Source of the DNA: Hydractinia symbiolongicarpus
Taxonomy: Eukaryota > Cnidaria > Hydrozoa > Anthoathecata > Hydractiniidae
Assembly (NCBI RefSeq): GCF_029227915.1
Contig: NC_079875.1
Coordinates: 19,463,001-19,523,000 of the forward strand
Direction: 5' to 3'
DNA length: 60,000 nt
Made by a program: the position numbers and the translations under genes
The notes under the pieces: model-generated
Database searches by the model: none
What the model was told of the DNA's origin: nothing
The model's input: the letters and a program-made list of their open reading frames with translations, nothing else
Shown: positions 43,328-53,357 of the stretch, piece after piece
Layout of the letters: each line of letters opens with the position of its first letter
How positions within the stretch are numbered: the first letter of the stretch is position 1

Positions 43328-43514
43328 AGGATGCAAGCACGTTCTAACCCAGGACAAGTTTAAGATCAGGGGCAATAGTCGAACAAAGAGTTGTATAAGT
43401 TGCCTGGATAAAGCAAAGCGGAAGCGGCGTACCAAATGTAAGGTTATCGAACACGAAGTAGACCCTCTTGCCATTGATAGGGAAATTCGGGGGTTTCAAC
43501 AGGATGAGAATTAA
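43308..43514 (+). CDS. Zinc-knuckle protein (68 aa), N-domain of an HNH gene
   Basis: CKGCKHVLTQDKFKI then KSCISCL repeats the module of the previous gene, followed by a basic stretch (KAKRKRRTKCK). It looks like a third copy of the N-domain without a nuclease. Overlaps the previous frame by 20 nt. Confidence 0.5.
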   Translation: MENRRCKGCKHVLTQDKFKIRGNSRTKSCISCLDKAKRKRRTKCKVIEHEVDPLAIDREIRGFQQDEN

Positions 43515-43613
43515 CTGCTTTTGTATACTCTATTCACATACAACATTATATCCCAGTACGCCTAACTTATCGGACAGGGCCCGGAAAAGGCACTGCTCGT
43601 CAAGAGATATTGC

Positions 43614-43802
43614 AGGGCGTTGCGGTGCCTGCAAGGAAAATTAAGATATACTCCGCTACCCCCTGAATACCACACCCAAAATACCAAGCTATGCCCTGCC
43701 TGCCGGGGGTCCTTGGTGAACAATCACGGTGGTGTATGGATCTGTTCTTCATGTGCCGCGCTATACCCCAAAATTCATGATCGAAAATGGTCGAGTTATT
43801 GA
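43614..43802 (+). CDS. Zinc-ribbon small protein
   Basis: The C-terminal part has CPACRGSLVNNHGGVWICSSC, a C-x2-C...C-x2-C ribbon. The stop overlaps the ATPase start region (ATG at 43787). The start is uncertain (ATG 43620 in frame). Possibly an element transcription-type or capsid-associated zinc protein; not recognised. Confidence 0.45.
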   Translation, partial: RALRCLQGKLRYTPLPPEYHTQNTKLCPACRGSLVNNHGGVWICSSCAALYPKIHDRKWSSY

Positions 43803-44327
43803 ATAAAATGTTAGACATTGTAAAAGACTCCCATACGGCAATATTCACAGGGCCTACAAGGTGTGGGAAAACGCAGCTTGCCTTGAACCTCCTCGAGCAG
43901 GAGTATAAAAGCACTATCAAAATATTATCATCTTGTGTCCTACCATACTTTGGAATAGATCTTATCTCGAAAGGTCCTCGCTTTGGAAGGACCCTTACGT
44001 GTTCCTGATAGACCCTGGAAATGAGTTTTTTGAATGGATAGCAAAATTTTCGTCGTTACTAGCAGGCGAGGAGACGTTGTTCGTCATTGATGACGTCAAA
44101 GCCTCGATAAGCGTCGACAAAGCCCACTTGAGCTTGCTATTTCGGGTAGACATCGCAAACACAGCTTGTGACTCTTAACGCAGTCATATACTGCATTACC
44201 CAAGATTCTGAGGAGGCAGAAAAAATCCTTGTTTTTATGGTACCCAAATGAGAGGAGTGACATGAAAATGATAGACAAGGAGACGAATTTGATCCCTGAC
44301 TGGGATGATATCAAGGCCGCGCTGTAA
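43787..44327 (+). pseudogene. A32-type packaging ATPase (element 2)
   Basis: It starts MVELLNKMLDIVKD. Walker A is IFTGPTRCGKTQLAL; a frameshift near 43930 is followed by WKDPYVFLIDPGNEFFEW and Walker B LFVIDDVKASIS. A second shift after about 44120 garbles the GRHR sensor region, and the C-terminus (DMKMIDKETNLIPDWDDIK) is in a third frame. Orthologous to the gene at 9669. Confidence 0.82.
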
Positions 44328-44444
44328 AAATCCAAGCACGCATGCCTATATGTTAGATTGGAACACTCTGGGATTTGGAAGATCCTTGAGTGACCACGTT
44401 GAAATCCTCTGGGTAGGCATCGGAAATATAGAAAAATATAGAAA

Positions 44445-44790
44445 ATGTCGACGCAGCTTTCCCTTGAATTTAACAATAGCAAACTACATGCCGTGACTAT
44501 CAACGACCGCTCCTGGACCCGTGCTAAGGAAGTAGTACAAGGTGCGCTAGACTACAAAAAAGACACGTCCGATACCATCCGCAACCACTGCAGTCCGGAA
44601 AGTTATGCTCATAAGTGTCAACTAACCGGTTCCCCCACAGCCGGGGGGACCGGTAAACTGGCCATCCGACTCTCAAAAGTACGACCTCTACATCAATGAG
44701 GAGGGTATGTACGAGCTGGTGTTTAGAAATTGGGCTAATCGATCTTACCCGGGATGACCTGTATGATCTGGGTGTTCCAGCATTAGCGGA
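44445..44790 (+). pseudogene. BRO-N-type fragment (element 2)
   Basis: MSTQLSLEFNNSKLHAVTIN then DRSWTRAKEVVQGALDYKK is a BRO-N-like start; a shift at about 44670 is followed by YDLYINEEGMYELVF. The rest of the gene is gone, replaced by a tail ending at the hairpin at 44803. Same family as the gene at 2405. Confidence 0.6.
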
Positions 44791-44802
44791 CTAGGCAGAC
44801 GC

Positions 44803-44836
44803 CAATTTTTACTACTCTTGTAAGTAGTAAAAATTG
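44803..44836. terminator. Hairpin between two BRO/KilA genes (element 2)
   Basis: A perfect 14-bp stem CAATTTTTACTACT / AGTAGTAAAAATTG with loop CTTGTA. Nearly the same hairpin recurs at 45721-45750, so the KilA gene 44907-45698 is bracketed by matching hairpins. Confidence 0.55.
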
Positions 44837-44906
44837 TGGGTTGAAGGGGGGCGGTTCCACGAATGACCACGTTGAAAACCTCTGGGTAAGCATTGGTATA
44901 TAGAAA

Positions 44907-45698
44907 ATGTCTTCACAGCTCGCCTTATTCAACGCAATACGCGCAGGATTGATTGAGACCTTGTTCGATAAACAAAATCAGCCTCTGTTCAAACGTGCTG
45001 ATCTCGAAATATTCCTTTGTATTCCAAATGCTAGGCAGTATGGTCTTGACCGCCATATGACAATATCAAGGGGAGAAATAGAGGGTTTACCAGGTATAGT
45101 CGGCAACTACACCTGGTCAGGTATTCCAGGGGGAGGGAAAAACCGGCATGACGTCTTTGTCACGTTGGACGCGGCCCTTGCAATTACGCACCGGTCCAGA
45201 AAGCCAAAGGCAGTAAAACTAATCAAATGGCTAGCTCAAAAAGGTGTCGAAAAATTAAAGGATGAACTCAAGGAGCGGCGTCAAGCCCTCGAGGATAAAA
45301 ATATTGCGATGGGGCTCCTTGAAGATGACTTAGACGACAGGGACAAACAGCTCATGGTGTTGGAGGATGAAATTGAGGACCTACAGCAACGTGCCGTGCC
45401 TCACCTCGAAGATCCTGGAAAGGATAACAGTATGGTCATTATCCAGAAGAACAACGACAATCCCTGGCCATACATGGCCATTTGTGGCCAACAGGGGTAT
45501 GTAGCTCGAAAGATTCGGAATAAGCTTGTTGAATAACCCAAGAGTGAGATTGTGGTACTGGCAGAGACACCAAATGCTATCGTCCATTATGACTACCTTC
45601 GAGAACGTGGATGTATTGAAGTCAACCCGGAGAGGGTAAGACATTTTAGGCTTGGTAAACACTACACGTATGAACGTCTGCTAGAGCTCGCGGAATAG
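44907..45698 (+). pseudogene. KilA-N/MSV199-like DNA-binding protein (element 2)
   Basis: The open frame 44907-45536 starts MSSQLALFNAIRAGLIETLF and has FKRADLEIFLCIPNARQYGL, DVFVTLDAALAITHRSRK and a coiled coil (LLEDDLDDRDKQLMVLEDE). A TAA at 45534-45536 interrupts the C-terminal domain, which continues as SEIVVLAETPNAIVHYDYL and FRLGKHYTYERLLEL to 45698. The C-domain is of the viral KilA/BRO-associated kind. Likely an element regulator. Confidence 0.7.
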
Positions 45699-45720
45699 GT
45701 GGTCTCCAAGGGTGGACACG

Positions 45721-45750
45721 ATTTTTACTACTATTGTAAGTAGTAAAAAT
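45721..45750. terminator. Hairpin between convergent KilA and integrase genes (element 2)
   Basis: A 12-bp stem ATTTTTACTACT / AGTAGTAAAAAT with loop ATTGTA, 23 nt after the KilA stop and 22 nt from the integrase stop. Equivalent in position to 3181-3208 and 8412-8438. Confidence 0.55.
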
Positions 45751-45771
45751 TATGGGTAAAATTGAGGGTGT

Positions 45772-46753
45772 CTACCACTCTTTAACACCCTCCGGGGGTG
45801 CTTCAACGTCCTCCGGAATAAGTATGAGTTCCTCTGAAACGAACTTCCTTTCAGGACCATCTTTAAGATAGTATAAAACGCGGCTACCTGCTATAATACG
45901 GTCCAACCTATACACTTTACTACTCCAGAAAGCGTCGGTGGTACGTTCAAGTCATCGTGTTGCTCACCGGGTTGTACTAGATACAGGTACAAACCATCCT
46001 CAGGTAGGGGTTTCTCTTCGGGATATTGCTGACTTTTTGCAAGCGGTACATCCTCGAGTTTAATCGCCTTGTTAGGTTTCATGCCAATCATGGCAGTCTA
46101 GGTATTATTTAAACTTTTTACGATAGTGTATAAGTATAGGTGCTTGACCTCTCCCCGGAGACTAGCTCTTGTGCATCCTGAGGCTTGAAGAGTCTTTCGG
46201 CAAGTACCTTGTTATAGGACTCTACAAAGGCTGTGAACGTGTGGTGGTACTTGGTGGTAGCCCTCTTAATCTCAACCCCTTGTCCTCTAGCAACTTTGTT
46301 ACATCTGACTTGAATTCGGAACCATTATCGCACTGGAGGGTTTTTGGGTAGTGTAAAGGTCCTGCTTTGTATATATTTTGGATCATGTCTGCGACTTCGC
46401 TGGTTTTCTTGGTACGCAGGGGTATTGCTACCTTGTACCTGGAGGCCACGTCAATACCTGTCAGGATGTATTTATAGGTGCTATTATACAACCGATCATG
46501 GGGCATGTCCAACAGATCAAACTGGTGGTGCATCTCATTGGGTGTTGATAATCGATCTTTTAGGGCCCTTGATATGCCTGAGCTACAAGGGTTGCCTGGA
46601 TAGCCAGCGAGTGGCCTTCTTTTTAGATAGGCCAGCTTCTGAAGCAAGTAATTTAATAGCTTTTCGCCCGGTCCAGAGATTTTCTGGCATGTAGTAAATT
46701 TGGCTTAGCTTTTCAGCCTCCTCATTGGTAACAATGTGTGATGCTTTTGACAT
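45772..46753 (-). pseudogene. rve integrase (element 2)
   Basis: It starts MSKASHIVTNEEAEKLSQIY, then LWTGRKAIKLLASEAG. The core has HQFDLLDMPHD (first Asp) and LQCDNGSEFKSDVTKLL (second Asp); the third-residue region falls after a frameshift at about 46280. The C-terminal half (MIGMKPNKAIKLEDVPL; PLPEDGLYLYLVQPGEQHDD) is in another frame, with a stop in place of a residue at about 46100. It ends with KEW at 45772. Confidence 0.85.
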
Positions 46754-46779
46754 GTCTTTATTATACATGTTAAAAACGC

Positions 46780-47050
46780 GTTCTTACAGATACTTGTAAG
46801 CCACAAATCCTAGCAAGGATAGGGAGCCGAGGATGAACGTGAGTTCATCATTCTGTTGCTCCTTTGAAGGGTGTAAAAATCGGACAATTGCGGGGCCTTT
46901 TTGTTTGAAGCAATGTAGTATTGGTACATGTTATCATCGAGCTCGCAAAGGCTTTTACCAGCTTTTAGCTGCATCTCCCATTGCTTGGCGAACCAATCGA
47001 GCTTAGCTTGTCTGTCTTGTATCCACTGTGCCTGAGCTGCATTGAGTTTT
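46780..47050 (-). pseudogene. Small membrane/coiled-coil protein fused to capsid remnant (element 2)
   Basis: Fragments MQLKAGKSLCELDDNMYQYY and APQLSD match the family at 4255 and 6981. Its N-terminal membrane segment is missing: a deletion at about 47050 joins capsid HMTKKA directly to the helical middle of this gene (AQAQWIQDRQAKLDW) in a different frame. Confidence 0.55.
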
Positions 47051-48831
47051 TAAATTGGCTTTCTTTGTCATATGGAGTGTTATCCCATCACTAAGCCTCT
47101 GTAGGGGTCTACCACTACCATGCAAGGCTTTGTTGGGAGAGGCCTGAAAATCGATGAATAACGTATACCTTTCGTTGAAAAACTGGCCAATCGTGACGTT
47201 ACTATCGTGTGCACCGAAGATGTTGACGATCTGTTCGAGATGGTCCTTGGGAAACATGGCATGGCTATACAGTTCATTGTGTTCCCCCTCGACAATGACG
47301 CTGATCTTTTCGATCTTAGGGTTGTAAAAGACCTCGTTGACGCCTGAAAATGCCTTCACTTTTCCGGGGTATATGAAGAGTAACAAGACACCTTTCAGGC
47401 TTTTCGCGGGGGTGTCAATTTGAAGGTTGTATGAGGTATCTGCCTCTTTCATGGTGACAACCTTGCTACGGAGTATGCGTCTTGCAAACCTTGGCATCAT
47501 GGCACTTGCCAGGCCTTCATAAGTGGTCTTGTCAAACTCTAGCTTGATGTTGCTGATTTTGTACGCAGCATCGGCCGCCTTGGCTGCCGTGCTTCTCAAT
47601 GCTGCTGTACCCCCATCTTTGATCACGTCACCTAAGCCGCAAAATGTATTACAAACTGCAATCTGTCATGGAGTCACGACTGATAGAACGGGAGATCTCT
47701 CGTCAACTCAAACATCTTGCCCAATGGGATACAGAATGTGTTACCATACGCCGCAGCAATAGCATTTTCTTCATCCGTCCCAACGTTATCACTAGCCTTG
47801 ACTTACAGGGCCATGATCGTTCCGTCATTTGGGTTAATACCGTCTAGAATGAGGTTGTTGTCTCTGTCAAATTTCGGCAGCCACAAGTCCCGGTACACTG
47901 CCAGGGTGTTGTAGTCGCTAATATTCTGTACCTCGTTACCTTTCAGAGTAATAGTAGATTTCCTACCAGACTTTTGCCAATGTTGCTGACAATGGTACGC
48001 TTTGTATTGGCTCCCGTCAGCGTCAGGTCAAATAAGAGCTTGAAACTGCCTGGAATAATGACATCATTCTGGGGCATGTTTGGGATAACCACATACAGAT
48101 CTTCATTTTGATTGATTGTGGAGGGTATGTGGCTTATCTGAAACCTCTGTTTCCTGCCTTTGATACCGAAGAGCTGCTTCGTTTCTGCATATGGGTCCGT
48201 GCTTCTCGATGCTGCTGTACCCCCATCTTTGATGACGTCACCTAAGCCGCAAAATGTATTACAAACTGCAATCTCTCATGGAGTCACGACTGATAGAACG
48301 GGAGATCTCTCGTCAACTCAAACATCTTGCCCAATGGGATACAGAATGTGTTACCATACGCCGCAGCAATAGCATTTTCTTCATCCGTCCCAACGTTATC
48401 ACTAGCCTTGACTTACAGGGCCATGATCGTTCCGTCATTTGGGTTAATACCGTCTAGAATGAGGTTGTTGTCTCTGTCAAATTTCGGCAGCCACAAGTCC
48501 CGGTACACTGCCAGGGTGTTGTAGTCGCTAATATTCTGTACCTCGTTACCTTTCAGGGTAATAGTAGATTTCCTACCAGACTTTTGCCAATGTTGCTGAC
48601 AATGGTACGCTTTGTATTGGCCCCCGTCAGCGTCAGGTCAAATAAGAGCTTGAAACTGCCTGGAATAATGACATCATTCTGGGGCATGTTTGGGATAACC
48701 ACATACAGATCTTCATTCTGATTAATCGTGGAGGGTATGTGGCTTATCTGAAACCTCTGTTTCCTGCCTTTGATACTGAAGAGCTGCTTCGTTTCTGCAT
48801 ATGGGTCCAGGGTCGTTTCAAATGTACTCAT
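47051..48831 (-). pseudogene. Major capsid protein, disrupted by a tandem duplication (element 2)
   Basis: The start at 48831 reads MSTFETTLDPYAETKQLFS; then LTGANTKRTIVSNIGKSLVG, after which the frame breaks near 48560. The C-terminal frame (47626-47051) runs YKISNIKLEFDKTTYEGL to FIDFQASPNKALHGSGRPLQ. Between them lies a 610-bp direct duplication. The final residues are deleted. Divergent from the coiled-coil gene with a 33-bp gap. Confidence 0.68.
47588..48807. repeat. 610-bp direct tandem duplication inside the capsid gene
   Basis: Copy 1 is 47588-48197 and copy 2 is 48198-48807; corresponding ATG-containing blocks lie exactly 610 bp apart (47644/48254). About eight substitutions separate them by eye (for example ATCACGTC/ATGACGTC). 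610 is not a multiple of three, so the frame is destroyed. Confidence 0.9.
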
Positions 48832-48864
48832 GTTTATTGTATAAGGAAGAAATCTTCTAATAAA

Positions 48865-50117
48865 ATGGCTGATAAGGAAGATACGCCATCGACACAACAA
48901 CTCCCCGGAACATCGGGGACCTCAACGCCAGGACAACAGTAGGGAGGTGCACGTAGGCAATTGGTGTTTGGGCTGGGGGAACAGAATTTAGAGGATGATG
49001 TAGACGTCCTTTATGACAAGCTTAGAAATATTTAAATAGGATGCCGAATGAGAAAAACTATGATTATTTTACGGTAGGTGAGGGCAAAAAGCTTATTTTT
49101 AGACAGATGACGAAGGGGAACAGGTCTATAAAGAGATAGTGCTTACGACTAGCAAGGGTGAGTTAAGGGCTATTACAGCTATAGAAAAGGATTTAGGTCC
49201 TACGCGTATCAAGATCCTAGGTTTTACCGACTATCAAACACATAGCAGGGGTAGTAGGGCAACGGCCCAGAGCCTCGCAAATGAAGTTGATATTCTTGTA
49301 TTGAATAAGTGTGAAGAGAAGTGTAAAGAGGAGGGGGGTGGGATGATCCAAATGGAAACAACAGAGGGTATTCCAAATTTTGCGCGCGATGTGGAGGGCT
49401 TTGTCAATACTTCGTTTGCTGGCATCGACGACGATGCCACCGAGGTCATTGATATGAGGAAGATAAAGCTTGAAGTTCAAAACCTACAAGATAATATTAA
49501 AAAATTAAAGGGTGATATTATAAAATACGATAGCGAAATCGATATAAAAGTTAAAAGAACTTAAAAAGCAGAAGGCCGGTAGGCAGAGGGAGAAGAAAAT
49601 TGACAAACTTGAGAAGGATATTGATCAGTTGAAAAGGAATAGGAATGATGTACTGGGCAGACATAGCCTACTCTCGAAGGAGATTTTTAAGCATTTGGAA
49701 AATATCAAGGCTGAGGTGATGAAAATCGCCGGAGATGACATGCCTTTGCTGGAGAAGCTTAAAATCCTCTTCAGGGAGCAGGATATAACTATAGCGAGTA
49801 TAGTGTCTGCCTATGGGCTGTTGGTTTCCACCATTGTACTCTCCGTTACAGGGGCTCTCCCGCAGCAGATGCTGCAAGGGGAAGTACAGCAGGAGGTGGT
49901 GGAAAAGGGTTCGTAGAAAAGCAACTTGAAGGCTCGGAAACTTCCTCAAATACCTGGCAGGCAAGGCAGGTGCTGCATTACCCGGAGTCATCGGTACCGT
50001 AGTCTCCTTCTTTCTGAGTGTAGCGTCAACTATCGTGGAATACGCGGCGAAACATCTGTATATGGCCATCGCCGCTGCTGCCGGGTTTGTCGTGCTATAT
50101 GTTGGAAAAGCAAAATA
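48865..50117 (+). pseudogene. Coiled-coil virion-block protein with C-terminal membrane segments (element 2)
   Basis: It starts MADKEDTPSTQQLPGTSG and hits a stop after 25 codons. Later blocks are GFTDYQTHSRGSRATAQSLA, a long coiled coil (VQNLQDNIKKLKGDIIKYD) and LLEKLKILFREQDITIASI then VSAYGLLVSTIVLSVTG. After a shift, a hydrophobic C-terminus follows (GKAGAALPGVIGTVVSFF; LYMAIAAAAGFVVLYVG). Homologues are at 5684 and 59101. About 400 residues when whole. Unknown role, always head-to-head with capsid. Confidence 0.62.
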
Positions 50118-50155
50118 GGTCTATTTTTTAAGCCATATGGAAGCAATGATGATAC

Positions 50156-51383
50156 CTACCCTGTGATTAATGCAGTCTTGGTATCCTCGTGTTGTCCCCC
50201 CTGTAGAGTATGATCGGGGGTATGTATATGAGGTGTAGCATGCTTGTGAGGTATAGACGGTATAGCCTGTATGGTATGATCGGGAGTATGTATGGGAGGT
50301 GTAGTATGCTTTGGAGGTATAGGAGGTGTAGTATGCTTTGGAGGTGGTTTGAAAGTATGCTTGGGTGGTGAGTTGATAGCTGCCACATGTCTGATGGTAT
50401 GCTTTGGGGGTGGTTTGATAGTCCTCTCTGTATGAATGGGCTTGTTATTCACATCAACCTGTACCCCCACATTTACATTGGCAGGTGCGATCAAAATATT
50501 GTTATTATACCCTACAATCTTGCCTATGCGCAGGTTCATATCTGAAGGCAACATGTATACGCTGGGCATGACAGCAAAATTCACCGGCGTTGTGGCATAC
50601 TGAAAAACCTTTTAAATTCCGTAATATCATGTCCTACGTTCTCTTGGAGCTGTACCATGGCCTGAAATATTTGCAATAGGATCTGCCTTGCTGTGTAGTT
50701 GTCTGCACCAGATCCGATTAGGATGCCTTAGCCCCTGCTTGCGATCCCAGCAACAAGACCACGGAAACCCGGATACTCTCGCTTAACTTGGTCAGGCCCT
50801 CCGATGTCAAACCATGACTTGTGGGGGTGATAAATGTGGCCCAATCACCATCAACTTGGGGTCAACAACGGCCGTTGGTGAGTGACGACATGACTGCTTT
50901 GAACTTGTACAAGGCATTAGCATCTGCACCGTAATCCCTACATGCCTGCGCATATCCGGAGGTTGAGTAGGGGTTTTTATACTGAGAAAACCCGTCGTCG
51001 TAAGGCATGGGGACCTTCATTCTTGCCAATATACGATGCATGTGGTAATTGATGTGAAATTTAAAGAGGGAGTTGACAAGGAATACAGAACCCGTCATGT
51101 GTTTGGCAGAGATACCTAATGCCGTCGTTGCACAATGGGTGGCAAAATTAACCTGGATATTCCAGTAGTCCAACGCCTGCCCTGTCCAGCCCACTCTAAC
51201 AGGGTCGTTTAGCAGATTTGTAGGGATTATGATGGCATATTTTGACAACTCGGGGAATGCCACCTCAATGTGTGATTCTGTAGACACGTACAAGCCCTGG
51301 TGCTCAAGGCTCGTGATACCAAGTGGCCACTTTCCCCTGTTGGACTTTTACTTTGCCTTGGGGTTGTATAAATTCTTGTTCAT
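50156..51383 (-). pseudogene. Virion-block protein with Pro/His repeat tail (element 2)
   Basis: The start at 51383 is MNKNLYNPKAK, with a TAA at codon 12. Body: YVSTESHIEVAFPELSKYAI, FKFHINYHMHRILARMKVPM and QYKNPYSTSGYAQACRDYG, equivalent to QIRKILQDLEVSLPG...RRLYNPF in element 3. A shifted 3' frame (50584-50156) has VYMLPSDMNLRIGKIV then about 14 PPKHT/HTPDHT-type repeats. Element 3 has an unrelated tail there. It may be a penton- or fibre-like protein; inference from position and the variable tail only. Confidence 0.5.
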
Positions 51384-51406
51384 CCTTTTCTTCTAGCAAG
51401 AAAGGG

Positions 51407-52041
51407 ATGAAACAACTCTACATCACTGATATAGAAAAGCTCACTATATTTGAGCACTATCTGGGACAGGATAGTAGAATAGCCTTGAAATCCTTTAGCA
51501 TTCGACCCATATAGCTGAACCTGAAATCGTCATCCGTAAGATAGGGCACGACCAGAGGGAGATTAGGATTGAAATCATGAACAGCCTGTATAGGATAGTG
51601 GATTTGGCAACTATTGTTAATAAGTTGTTTGTCCTTAAAAATGGACTCTGCAGGCTCCGTGTCGGTGACGGGTATTCGGTGGTTATTCATCGACAGCTGC
51701 AAGAGCTCTTGGATCTACCCTATGATCCTGTGAAAAAGTATTATATGAAGGGTGATTATGATGCATACTATAGGACTGATGTTTACCATAGATTGAGGTT
51801 CGTTTGCCCTCAGTTGGATGAAGACGCCTGCCTACTTGATGGTAAGAAATCTAAAATTCTGGCCTTGCTTCCCACCAGAGAATTAAATGCCTGGGGAGAT
51901 ATGCTTACCTAGAGATTTGACACTCCAATCTACCTCCCCTTGAAGGGCTCTACGGATCGTCTCGAGTTCATGTTAACAGATGTCTATGACCATTAGAAGA
52001 ACGTTTCGTTCACCGGCCTCACAATGCATTTACTAATATAA
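51407..52041 (+). pseudogene. Jelly-roll-like minor virion protein (element 2)
   Basis: MKQLYITDIEKLTIFEHYLG then RIALKSFSIRP matches the element 3 gene at 56574. Frames then shift; LFVLKNGLCRLRVGDGYSVV, LLDLPYDPVKKYYMKGDYDA and LVCPQLDED...LLDGKKSKIL persist. Predominantly beta-type sequence with a G-Y/L-x-I repeat style. It is divergent from the gene at 51383 with a 23-bp gap. Stop 3 nt before the next ATG. Confidence 0.55.
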
Positions 52042-52044
52042 TAA

Positions 52045-52400
52045 ATGAGCGATAAAACTAAGCTGTACCCCAACTTACCGAGTGCACATGCACAAGACGC
52101 TGATATGCAGGAGGAAAGCCAGATCTACAGACTCAAAAAGATTGATGAAATAGAGCAGTATCTGCGAAATGAAATGAAGGAGCGGAACAGGCTTGCAAAG
52201 AAGTTTAAAATGCATAATACGTGGCTACGCTTCTGCGACCATGATCTGCTTGGCGTGAGCGTGATAACGTCAAAGCTTGGCATTGGAGCTAGAGTCTCTG
52301 GCCTAGGAGCCCCCTGGCCATTGCCATGGGGGGCTCACGATTGCAGCTGGGATAGGGCAAGCCGGTCTCCGGTTGATTGCTGACAGTTAATGCACATTTA
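52045..52400 (+). pseudogene. Glycine-rich membrane protein, truncated (element 2)
   Basis: MSDKTKLYPNLPSAHAQDAD, then YRLKKIDEIEQYLRNEMKER and LRFCDHDLLGVSVITSKLGI, equal the N-terminal half of the gene at 55902. A frameshift in the GLGAP region ends it; the C-terminal helical half is missing and an antisense zinc gene follows. Confidence 0.6.
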
Positions 52401-52443
52401 TTATAGTAGTATTTCACAACAAAGTTGCAAGATAACCTTGGTT

Positions 52444-52797
52444 TCAAGCCAACCCCAAAAATTCCTTTTGCGTCAAGTCACCCCCAATTCCTTTGAGGCG
52501 TCTGCAATCCGGAGCAGGCCTTCCTTTGTAGCGCCTTTTCAACAGCCACAGCGACGATTTGTACGCATTATTATGCACCTTTCGCTCTTCCACGTAAGCC
52601 AAGCAGCACGCATCTCCATAAAAATAGCCCTCGAACACGTACTCGCCACCATCGCTCATATGGGCAGCCATGTTTTCTTTGACATGAAAAAAGACAGATT
52701 TCGCTGTATGTTTTGTACTCACCTGTGGAGGGTTGTATCTCATGGGGCACCTGACTTTATCGCATAGTTCCACAGAGCACCAGTAACAGAGTACCAT
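52444..52797 (-). CDS. FCS/MYM-type zinc protein, possibly late-transcription-factor-like
   Basis: The 117-aa open frame begins MVLCYWCSVELCDKVRCPMR (C-x2-C at the N-terminus), then YVFEGYFYGDACCLAYVEER with paired cysteines, and a helical YKSSLWLLKRRYKG. The W-C, G-x-F/Y-x-x-x-C-x-x-A-Y, S...LL..Y pattern is what I associate with FCS-like fingers of large-DNA-virus late transcription factors (VLTF3-like). Outermost gene at the right end of element 2. The only intact gene of its size in this element. Confidence 0.45.
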   Translation of the reverse strand: MVLCYWCSVELCDKVRCPMRYNPPQVSTKHTAKSVFFHVKENMAAHMSDGGEYVFEGYFYGDACCLAYVEERKVHNNAYKSSLWLLKRRYKGRPAPDCRRLKGIGGDLTQKEFLGLA

Positions 52798-52834
52798 TTT
52801 ATATATATTTCAACAATGTCCGAAGATTGCTGAA

Positions 52835-53096
52835 CATTACTGCACATGCGTTGATTATTAGCACAAGGGAATTCCCCTTTTACTCATTTTTGTATGATTT
52901 TATGTGCGTAGACTACTAGGGAATTGTGTTAGAAATTTTCGACTCATTTTTGTATTTGATGACGTCACTGATATGCATGGATAAGCAAGGTTCGTATCGC
53001 CGTCCCAGGATCAGAAAAGATACAAGATGCCCTGGGGACGAGGTTGGGATAAGCATTGACTATTAGGGACTTTACATGGCTAAGCACGGCATGGTA
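52835..53096 (-). repeat. Right terminal inverted repeat of element 2
   Basis: Complementary landmarks to the left end: CATGCGTTGATTATTAGC, GGGAATTCCC, TTTGATGACGTCA, TAGGGACTTTAC and GCATGGTACT at the outer edge. Two CTCATTTTTGTAT... segments form a direct duplication within it. Confidence 0.75.
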
Positions 53097-53357
53097 CTGC
53101 ATTTGTTGTGGTTGACTGTGAGAGAGGAAAATGTATGTTCTAGCACAGTCGACGGACGACGAAGACAAATTCCCGAAATCCGAAATTCCGAATCCGACAA
53201 ATCCGACAATTCCGGAAATATCGATAAAATCCTACGCATGCGCAATAGCGAGTAGCGGGAATAATGCTGACATCAACAAAATCTCGAGTATGCGCTATGA
53301 GTAGGGGTTAAGTCCATAGAGTTGTGACTGCTAGTTGAGGTCTATATAATAATAAAC

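Larger units (their letters stand above)
37807..53096. mobile_element. Polinton-like element 2, near complete (15.3 kb)
   Basis: It is bounded by diverged inverted repeats starting AGTACCATGC at each end. Gene order: SAP-like(+), PolB(+), micro-ORF(+), conserved gene(+), HNH(+), HNH(+), zinc proteins(+), ATPase(+), BRO-N(+), KilA/BRO(+), then integrase(-), membrane(-), capsid(-), coiled-coil(+), jelly-roll candidate(-), partner(+), glycine-rich membrane(+), FCS-zinc(-). Almost every gene is damaged. I see no adenovirus-type protease. The 6-bp flanks (TGATCC; GCATTT) do not match, so no target-site duplication is evident. Confidence 0.85.

Noticed and set aside
49668-50069. 133-codon minus-strand ORF
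   Set aside because: It is the antisense shadow of the coiled-coil gene on the plus strand.
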